NCBI GenBank assembly: GCA_023411175.1
Contig: JAEYPB010000074.1
Coordinates: 1-27,314, forward strand
Direction: 5' to 3'
Origin: Bacillota bacterium
GTDB lineage: Bacteria; Bacillota; Clostridia; Christensenellales; Aristaeellaceae
Length of the DNA stretch: 27,314 nt
Shown: positions 20,710 through 26,502 of the stretch, one piece after another
How the letters are laid out: each line of letters begins with the position of its first letter
How positions within the stretch are numbered: the stretch's first letter is position 1
Translations under genes and position numbers: made by a program
Notes under the pieces: generated by a model
What the model was told of the DNA's origin: nothing
The model's database searches: none
What the model saw: the letters and a program-made list of their open reading frames with translations, nothing else

Positions 20710-22008
20710 CTACTTTTTCTCGGAATCAAGCAGGGCCTGGAACTCGGCGTTCTTCTCGTTGGCGAGGGCGGCGACGTCGGCGTTGCCCTCGATGGCGGCG
20801 ACGATCACCTGGCCGATGATGTCGCGGGCTTTGGCCACGTTGATCATGTAGGGGCGGTCGGTGGAGACGGCCACCTTGGCGGCCGCGTCGGCCACGGTCT
20901 GCAGCTCCGTCGGCCAGGTGCTGTAGTTCTCGGCCCACGAGGAGGCGCGGGAGCTGGAGCCGCCCTTCTTTTGGATCTCAATCTGCATCTCGGGGCTAGA
21001 CATCCAATTGATGAAGGTGTAGGCTGCTTCCTTGTTGGCGGAGCCGGCGCTGACGCCCATCGCCCAGGCGGTGATCAGGAAGTCGCCGTGGTTGCCGTTC
21101 GGGCCTACGGGGATCTGGAAGTAGCCGATGTCATCCAGTGTGATCAGCGAGTTGTCCGGGTCCCAGCTGCCGATGTTGGTGTCGGCGTCCAAGCGCATGG
21201 CGGCTTTGCCCTGGGTGAAGAGGTTCCAGGTGTCGGTCCAGCCCATATTCAGAACGCCATCCGGGCCGTAGTCGCGCAGGAGCTTGCCATAGAACTCGAA
21301 GGCCTGGATGGCTTCGGGGGTATTGATGGCCGCCTTGCCGTCGTTGCCTACGAAGTCAGCGCCGAAGGCGCGCAGGAACGTGGAGAACTGGGTGACCGCC
21401 GGGTTTCCGGCGCCGCGGCACGCGAAGCCGCAGATGTCATTGTCCGGGTCATCCAGCTTAGCGGCGGTGTCATACAGCTCCTGCATGGTGGTGGGGAGCT
21501 TTTCGATGCCCTTTTCCTTGAAGAGCGCCTTGTTGTAGAATACGACCGCGCTTTCCACCATCATCGGGAAGCCGACGATTTTGCCGGTAGCGGGGTCCTT
21601 GCAAAGGCCCAGCGAGGCGGGGTAGTAGTCGTCAATCTTGGCTGCCTCGGGATCCGCGTCGATGTAGGGCTGCAGGTTCTCCAGCCAGCCGTTCTGCACG
21701 AACAGAAGCGTTTCATCCAGCGGACGGAACATGAAGGCGTCGATGTCGCTTCCGCCGGCCGCGAAGCTCACCGCCAGCTTGTTGGAGGCCTGCTCATTGC
21801 TGAACTGCTGGAAGTTGATCTTGATGCCGTACTTCTCATCCAGCTCGCCGAGGTGGGACAGCACGACTTCCGTGATGACGTTGTTGACGCCCACGACGTT
21901 GAGCGTCACGTCAAACTTCTTGGCTTCGGCGAACGCGGGCATCGTGAGCATGGAAGCCATCAGAAACACGGCGAGAATCAGAGACAAAAAAGACTTGCTG
22001 TTTTTCAT
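20710..22008 (-). CDS. extracellular solute-binding protein, family 1 (carbohydrate type)
   Basis: The 432-residue precursor has a signal peptide: basic start MKNSK, hydrophobic core to about residue 24, cleavage likely after MPAFA. There is no lipobox Cys, so it is predicted to be secreted or periplasm-like rather than lipid-anchored. The mature part fits UgpB/MalE-like proteins: KINFQQFSNEQASNKLAVSF, a GGSDIDAF-like segment, TMQELYDTAAKLDD, FTQGKAAMRLDADTN, and AYTFINWMSSPEMQ. It feeds the two permeases that follow. ACGGAGGG precedes the ATG. Co-localised enzymes suggest a sugar acid or hydroxy acid ligand rather than a plain sugar; this is inference. Confidence 0.9.
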   Translation of the reverse strand: MKNSKSFLSLILAVFLMASMLTMPAFAEAKKFDVTLNVVGVNNVITEVVLSHLGELDEKYGIKINFQQFSNEQASNKLAVSFAAGGSDIDAFMFRPLDETLLFVQNGWLENLQPYIDADPEAAKIDDYYPASLGLCKDPATGKIVGFPMMVESAVVFYNKALFKEKGIEKLPTTMQELYDTAAKLDDPDNDICGFACRGAGNPAVTQFSTFLRAFGADFVGNDGKAAINTPEAIQAFEFYGKLLRDYGPDGVLNMGWTDTWNLFTQGKAAMRLDADTNIGSWDPDNSLITLDDIGYFQIPVGPNGNHGDFLITAWAMGVSAGSANKEAAYTFINWMSSPEMQIEIQKKGGSSSRASSWAENYSTWPTELQTVADAAAKVAVSTDRPYMINVAKARDIIGQVIVAAIEGNADVAALANEKNAEFQALLDSEKK

Positions 22009-22048
22009 AGAATTCGCCCTCCGTTTTTTTCTTATTTAACATCGATTC

Positions 22049-22078
22049 CATGATATCATGTTTTGTTTTCGTCAACAA
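22049..22078 (-). promoter_or_regulatory. secondary promoter for the binding protein with a 12-bp palindrome on the -10
   Basis: On the minus strand TTGTTG (22078-22073) is 17 bp from TATCAT (22055-22050). The -10 lies inside the perfect palindrome CATGATATCATG (22049-22060). This could give transporter expression independent of the DapA-type gene. Confidence 0.5.
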
Positions 22079-22133
22079 TTCGATATTTTCATCGGTCGAT
22101 TCGCAAAAGGAATGCATTCTGAACGGCAGCGTT

Positions 22134-23042
22134 TTAGAATTTGACCGGGTCCAGATAGTTCAACTGGTCGATGGCGGCGAAGTACGATTCACGCTCGGCG
22201 CTGGTAAGGGAGCGCAGCGGGCTTCGGACGGTGGCCGTTCGGATGACGCCGCGGCGCTTCAACCCTTCCTTGTAGCGCGCCATGTTGTTGGGGCCGCTGA
22301 TATGATCGATCAGGAGGTTGGTCTTCTTCTGGAGTTTCCTGGCCAAGTCGAAATCGCCGGCCTTGAAGGCGTCGAAAATGGCGACGAAGTGCTCCGGAAT
22401 GACGTTGGAGTTGCCGGAAATTGTGCCATCGCCGCCAGCGGCGAGCACCGGGAAGAAAAGGTCGTCCGGTCCCGCCAGCACCGAGAACCGGTCGCCGTTG
22501 ATGTTCATGAATTTCATCAGGCGGGGCATGTCGGGATAGCTGTATTTGATGCCCACAACGTTCTCCGCGCGCTCCGCGATGCGCTGGGCCAGCGCGGGCG
22601 TGATGTCATTTACGGCCAGCTGTGGAATGCCGTAAAGGTAGATCGGGAAGGCGGGCGAGACGCTCTTTGCCACGCGCACGAAGTGCTCGCTCAACTCGTC
22701 GGCGTCAAGCTTGAAGTAGTAGGGCGTCACGACACCCACGCCTTGCGCGCCCGCCGCTTCGGCGTGCTGCGCGAGATCGATGGTTTCGGCGGTGGTCATC
22801 GCACCCACCATGGAAAACACGTTGACCCGACCGGCCGCCTTCTTGACGCACACCTCCAGGACCCTCTTGCGCTCATCGGTGGTAAGGTAGCCCATTTCTC
22901 CGGTGGAGCCGTTGGGGTACAGGCCGTGAACGCCCTTTTCGATCAGAAATTCGCAGAGAGATTCAAGGCTCGCGTAATCGATCTTCTGATCCTCGGTCAT
23001 GGGCGCGCTGATCGGCGTGTTGACACCAAACATTTTCTTCAT
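22134..23042 (-). CDS. dihydrodipicolinate synthase/N-acetylneuraminate lyase family aldolase
   Basis: This 302-residue class I aldolase TIM barrel has NGSTGE (residues 44-49), the Tyr of PIYLYGIP (Y137) and the Schiff-base Lys of VVGIKYS (K166). A GPDDLFFPVLAAGGDG segment follows, as in the family. It condenses or splits a 2-oxo acid such as pyruvate with an aldehyde, or dehydrates a keto-deoxy sugar acid. It is unlikely to be the lysine-pathway DapA, since it heads a transporter/dehydrogenase operon divergent from a LysR regulator. The ATG at 23042 has an excellent AAAGGAGGT site nine bases upstream. Confidence 0.88.
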   Translation of the reverse strand: MKKMFGVNTPISAPMTEDQKIDYASLESLCEFLIEKGVHGLYPNGSTGEMGYLTTDERKRVLEVCVKKAAGRVNVFSMVGAMTTAETIDLAQHAEAAGAQGVGVVTPYYFKLDADELSEHFVRVAKSVSPAFPIYLYGIPQLAVNDITPALAQRIAERAENVVGIKYSYPDMPRLMKFMNINGDRFSVLAGPDDLFFPVLAAGGDGTISGNSNVIPEHFVAIFDAFKAGDFDLARKLQKKTNLLIDHISGPNNMARYKEGLKRRGVIRTATVRSPLRSLTSAERESYFAAIDQLNYLDPVKF

Positions 23043-23089
23043 CCAAGCTGACCTCCTTTGTTTGCCGCCCTGTGATTCGCGGCGGTTTC

Positions 23090-23118
23090 ATCATACGATA
23101 CGGTCCGGGTAGTGTCAA
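23090..23118 (-). promoter_or_regulatory. main promoter of the minus-strand catabolic operon
   Basis: On the minus strand TTGACA (23118-23113), exactly 17 bp, then TATGAT (23095-23090). The start would be near 23083, giving a leader of about 40 bases. Confidence 0.75.
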
Positions 23119-23137
23119 TCGAGTGAAGCGTACGCAG

Positions 23138-23169
23138 GTTTCGAAAACGGAATGGAGTCATAGCGAAAC
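23138..23169. promoter_or_regulatory. possible LysR-type operator in the divergent region
   Basis: GTTTCG (23138-23143) and CGAAAC (23164-23169) are inverted copies, and TTTCGAAA (23139-23146) is itself palindromic. TTTCGAAA lies about 57-64 bases before the operon start, where LysR recognition sites are expected. The sequence is not a proven site. Confidence 0.3.
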
Positions 23170-23181
23170 AGAAACCTACAA

Positions 23182-23209
23182 TTGCATTCGGACGGAACTG
23201 TGGTATAAT
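23182..23209 (+). promoter_or_regulatory. extended -10 promoter of the lysR-type gene
   Basis: TGGTATAAT (TATAAT at 23204-23209, TG at 23201-23202) with a weak -35 TTGCAT (23182-23187) 16 bp upstream. The leader to the GTG start is about 100 bases. Confidence 0.6.
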
Positions 23210-23318
23210 TCTTGTATAAAAGCGTCATGCCGGCAGATAATGTTCACCTTGAAGTCATAACAAGCCGTTCTGAAGGCTCGGTAGTCCGGCAAGTGGACGT
23301 AAAGGATGTGAATCGTCC

Positions 23319-24206
23319 GTGGATGTGTTCCAGATCCGCTACTTTATATCCGCCGCCACGATCGGAAATTTTTCGTCCGCCGCCATTGAAAACAACATCT
23401 CGCAATCGTCCTTCTCAAAACAGATCATGGCGCTGGAGGGTGAGCTGGGGGTGAAGCTATTCTCCAGAAACCGCAGGAACATCACGCTGACGCCCGCCGG
23501 AGCGTGTTTTCTTGACCATGCCTATTCCATCCTGAGCGCCTACAGCAAAATGCAGGCGGACATCGCCAAGTTTGTCAAGGACAAGAGCGACGTCATCAAC
23601 ATCGTCGCCATCCCGGTCATGCCACAGTACCACCTGACAGACGCGATCTCCGAATACCAGTCGATGCACCCCAAGACCGCCTTCAACCTGATCGAAACCG
23701 AGAGCGAGCTGGTGCTGGCGAACCTGCGCAGGATGGAGAGCGACTTCGGCATCCTGCGCACCGATTTTCTGGATCCGGCGGTGTTCAACATCACGCCGCT
23801 CGTGGCGGACCGCTTGATCGTGCTGGTGTCGGACAAGCACCCGCTGGCCAAGCGGGAGCGCGTCTCGCTGACGGAGCTGAAAAACGAACGGTTTCTCCTG
23901 CCCACCACCCAGTCGGACCTGCACAGGATCTGTGTCAGCGCCTGCGCAAAGGCCGGCTTCGCCCCTAACGTTGTGTACGCCGTCAGCGGGAAGCCGGAGA
24001 TCACCTTCGGCTTCGTCAGAAAAGGCGACGCCATCTCTCTTACCATGGAAAAGGTCATGAACCACTACGACATGCCCGGCTGCAAGATCATCCAGCTGGA
24101 AGAGGAGATCCTGAGCACGACCGCGCTGGTCTGGCTCAAGTCCACCACCCTCAGCCCGGCCTGCCGCGTGTTTGAAAACTACCTCTCGATCCGAAAACGG
24201 CTCTGA
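23319..24206 (+). CDS. LysR-family transcriptional regulator
   Basis: This 295-residue protein has an N-terminal winged helix-turn-helix at residues about 1-60: FQIRYFISAATIGNFSSAA, QSSFSKQIMALEGELGVKLF and RNITLTPAG. A periplasmic-binding-protein-like effector domain follows from about 90. The GTG at 23319 is chosen because MDVFQIRYF fits the family start; AAAGGA lies 12 bases away, so translation may be weak. It is transcribed divergently from the DapA-type operon and upstream of two more enzymes, the classic layout for a LysR activator of both flanks. Its effector is probably a pathway 2-oxo or hydroxy acid, which is inference. Confidence 0.9.
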   Translation: MDVFQIRYFISAATIGNFSSAAIENNISQSSFSKQIMALEGELGVKLFSRNRRNITLTPAGACFLDHAYSILSAYSKMQADIAKFVKDKSDVINIVAIPVMPQYHLTDAISEYQSMHPKTAFNLIETESELVLANLRRMESDFGILRTDFLDPAVFNITPLVADRLIVLVSDKHPLAKRERVSLTELKNERFLLPTTQSDLHRICVSACAKAGFAPNVVYAVSGKPEITFGFVRKGDAISLTMEKVMNHYDMPGCKIIQLEEEILSTTALVWLKSTTLSPACRVFENYLSIRKRL

Positions 24207-24262
24207 CAAACCGGCATTTTTGGAATTATCCCATGCGCAATTGGAATCGATGCGCGCGCCCC

Positions 24263-24297
24263 AGCCCTTGACAGCCCCGCCGTCAAGGGCTTATGGT
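24263..24297 (+). promoter_or_regulatory. 10-bp inverted repeat overlapping a TTGACA promoter element
   Basis: AGCCCTTGAC (24263-24272) and GTCAAGGGCT (24282-24291) form a perfect inverted repeat with a 9-base spacer. TTGACA (24268-24273) spans the left arm, and TATGGT (24292-24297) follows 18 bp later as a possible -10. It may be an operator-promoter for the Ldh2-type gene or a hairpin ending the lysR transcript; no T-run follows. Confidence 0.45.
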
Positions 24298-24330
24298 ACA
24301 TTTGAGAAAACAATGTGCGGGGTGTTTACG

Positions 24331-25398
24331 ATGCGCATCAGGTTATCCGAGACACAATCGCGAGACTACCTCTCCCGCCTGTTTCAACACATGGGCAGTT
24401 CCGCCGCGCAGTCTGAAATCGTCGCCGACCACCTGACGCTTGCGGAAATGCGTGGGCTCGCGTCGCACGGGCTCTCCAGAATCCCCTTCTACACCCGGAA
24501 GCTGCGCGCGGGCGGGTACAACCCGCGGCCCAACTTCACCGTCGCGCGCGAGACGCCCTCCACGGCGCTTTTGGACGCGGACAATGCCATCGGCCTCGTC
24601 TCCGGAACCTTTGCGATGCAGCTTTGTATCGAGAAGGCGCGCGAGACCGGCTGCGCCGGCGTGTCCGTCACCCACGCCAACCACATCGGCTACCTGGCCT
24701 ACTACACGATGATGGCCGCGAAGGAGAATATGATCGGGCTGGCGCTCTGCAACGCCGGCGCGTGCACCGCCGTGTGGGGCACCGATGAGCGCGTCTTGGG
24801 CACGGACCCGGTCTCGATCGCGCTGCCGGCGCTCAACCGCCCGCCGGTGGTGTTCGATGCGGCCACCAGCATCGTTGCGCAGGGCAAGGTGGCGGTGGCG
24901 GCGATTGAAGGCAAACCCATTCCCGACAACTGGGCCTTCGGGCCCGACGGCCATCCCACCACCGTGGCCTCTGAGGCGCTGAAGGGCGCTATGCGGCCCT
25001 TCGGGGACTATAAGGGTTCCGGCCTTGCGATGATGATCTGCCTGATTACCGCGGGGCTGGGCGGTGTGGCCTTCGACATGGAGGAGGAAAACCTCCGACG
25101 CATCCGGGAGGATGCGCTGGGCTCGGATCTGGCGGACTTCTTCGCGGTGATCGATCCTGCCGCCTTTACCGACGTTCCAGCCTTCCGTGCCCGGGTGGAC
25201 GCCTTCATCGACATCGTAAAGGCGTTCCGCCCCGCGCCGGGCTTCGACGAAATCCTGATGCCTGGGGAGATTGAATGGCGCAGATGCGAGAAGGCTCGCG
25301 TTGACGGCTTCGAGATCGGCGAAAACCTCTACCTGGCTTTGGTGGAGACCAACCGCAGCCTGAGCTTTGAGTATGACACCGGCGCGTGGACGCATTAA
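24331..25398 (+). CDS. Ldh2/ComC-family malate/L-lactate/sulfolactate-type dehydrogenase
   Basis: The protein is 355 residues from ATG 24331, which begins the family-like MRIRLSETQ; the frame is open further upstream without a good ribosome site. Recognised motifs are LASHGLSRIP (H46, R50) and THANHIGYLAYYT (H118), with GTDPVSIALPA and MRPFGDYKGSGLAMMI for cofactor and substrate binding. The family oxidises 2-hydroxy acids with NAD(P), usually with L- or (R)-sulfolactate-type stereochemistry opposite to the D-specific dehydrogenases. Together with copies A and B it could invert a 2-hydroxy acid through the 2-oxo acid. RraA follows 23 bases later. Confidence 0.88.
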   Translation: MRIRLSETQSRDYLSRLFQHMGSSAAQSEIVADHLTLAEMRGLASHGLSRIPFYTRKLRAGGYNPRPNFTVARETPSTALLDADNAIGLVSGTFAMQLCIEKARETGCAGVSVTHANHIGYLAYYTMMAAKENMIGLALCNAGACTAVWGTDERVLGTDPVSIALPALNRPPVVFDAATSIVAQGKVAVAAIEGKPIPDNWAFGPDGHPTTVASEALKGAMRPFGDYKGSGLAMMICLITAGLGGVAFDMEEENLRRIREDALGSDLADFFAVIDPAAFTDVPAFRARVDAFIDIVKAFRPAPGFDEILMPGEIEWRRCEKARVDGFEIGENLYLALVETNRSLSFEYDTGAWTH

Positions 25399-25421
25399 GG
25401 AAAACGGAGGGCGTTTGGCAA

Positions 25422-26135
25422 ATGGATTCGAAGATTCTGGAGCAGCTGACCAAGTTTGATACCGCCTCGATCACCAACGTGGTCGCCAGTTACCCCGGCG
25501 ACAAAACTGGCTGCCTGGGCCTTTACAACCCGTGGACAGTCAACTGGTACACCGATCAGCGCATCCGCTGCATCTTCCCCGAGATTGGACCACGGGTCGG
25601 CTATGCGGTGACGGTGCGCTACGGCATGCCCGATGCACACTTCAACCGTCTGAGCTTTGGGGATGTGCTGCACGCGATCGACGCATCACCCAAGCCCGTC
25701 ATCGTCGTCATGGAGCAGGCGCTGCCCGAGCACATCAAAATGAAGAACGGCCTGTCTGGCGGCAACATGACCACCGCGATGAAGCGGATGGGCTGCGTCG
25801 GCGTGGTATCTGACGGCCCATCCCGGGACATGAACGAGATCCGGGACATGGACTTCCAGTACCTTCTGACGGGCGTCAGCCCCGGCCATGGGGATTTCCA
25901 GATCGACGCGATCAACGTGCCGGTCTCTGTCTGTGGGATGGATGTGGCACCGGGCGAGATCATCCATATGGATGAAAACGGCGCGTGCAAATTTCCGGCG
26001 GACAAGTCCGCGCAGGTTCTCGAGCTGGTATCAAAGCTGTGCGCCGAGGAGGCGGAACATATGAAGAGGATGCACGAGGCCGCCTGCGTAGAAGACTTGG
26101 TGGATATCTTCTTACACAAGACGGATACGATGTAG
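25422..26135 (+). CDS. RraA-family aldolase/decarboxylase-like protein
   Basis: This 237-residue protein starts MDSKILEQLTKFDTASI, with CGGAGG about 11 bases before the ATG. Residues 110-136 contain the conserved GGNMTTAMKRMGCVGVV and SDGPSRDMN. The R135-D136 pair is the catalytic Arg-Asp of RraA-fold 4-hydroxy-4-methyl-2-oxoglutarate aldolases, which are Mg-dependent and release pyruvate or decarboxylate oxaloacetate. Family members without this pair include the RNase E inhibitor; its presence favours an enzyme. About 25 extra residues around 35-58 (Trp/Tyr rich) exceed the minimal fold. It is the last gene of the lysR-side transcript, followed by an intrinsic terminator. Confidence 0.82.
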   Translation: MDSKILEQLTKFDTASITNVVASYPGDKTGCLGLYNPWTVNWYTDQRIRCIFPEIGPRVGYAVTVRYGMPDAHFNRLSFGDVLHAIDASPKPVIVVMEQALPEHIKMKNGLSGGNMTTAMKRMGCVGVVSDGPSRDMNEIRDMDFQYLLTGVSPGHGDFQIDAINVPVSVCGMDVAPGEIIHMDENGACKFPADKSAQVLELVSKLCAEEAEHMKRMHEAACVEDLVDIFLHKTDTM

Positions 26136-26234
26136 ACGGTAAATCACGCCTGGATCACCAAGCAAAAACGGTGGAAGAAGCAGGGAACCCATTCGCATCC
26201 GAGGCCACCGATAATCCTATATTTATTGAATAAG

Positions 26235-26270
26235 CGGACAGCTTTGCCAGGGTCGGAGCTGTCCGTTTTT
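26235..26270 (+). terminator. intrinsic terminator of the lysR-side transcript
   Basis: CGGACAGCT (26235-26243) pairs perfectly with AGCTGTCCG (26257-26265), 13-nt loop, followed by TTTTT. It lies about 100 bases after the RraA-type stop. Confidence 0.85.
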
Positions 26271-26278
26271 CTCCTTGT

Positions 26279-26356
26279 TTACACCCCGACCGCCTGCCGG
26301 AGGGTGTCGTCGATATCCCCTTCGAAGAAATGGATGTACCGGTTGCAAGCAACTGG
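26279..26356 (-). other. short coding-like relic, strand uncertain
   Basis: Within the 367-base gap 26136-26502, the minus strand has a 25-codon stretch ending in TAA that contains RYIHFFEGDIDDTLRQAV and uses G/C in most third positions. On the plus strand the same codons read LPEGVVDIPFEEMD and continue to TAA at 26393-26395. Neither has a start. It may be a gene tail left by deletion. The protein is not recognised. Confidence 0.2.
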
Positions 26357-26414
26357 TCATCGGTGCAACTTAATGACGAATTTCTAAAAAATTAAAGAAT
26401 GTATTACGCTCAAC

Positions 26415-26444
26415 TTGTAAAAATGATTATGGATATGCTATAAT
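26415..26444 (+). promoter_or_regulatory. strong extended -10 promoter of the right-end gene
   Basis: TTGTAA (26415-26420), 18 bp, then TATAAT (26439-26444) with TG one base upstream (TGCTATAAT). The surrounding 26370-26460 is markedly AT-rich. Confidence 0.7.
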
Positions 26445-26502
26445 AATCCAGAATGCTAACCTCTAAAGTGGGGTAGCTCGAGGTCGAGGAGGAATATTTA
26501 GG

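Noticed and set aside
20650..22053. 467-codon plus-strand frame antisense to the binding protein gene
   Set aside because: Low-complexity Gly/Val/Asp/His product with no ribosome site; the minus strand encodes a complete signal-peptide-bearing binding protein.
22050..23051. 333-codon plus-strand frame antisense to the DapA-family gene
   Set aside because: The minus strand carries the Schiff-base Lys, Tyr and GSTGE motifs in the right order; this frame has none.
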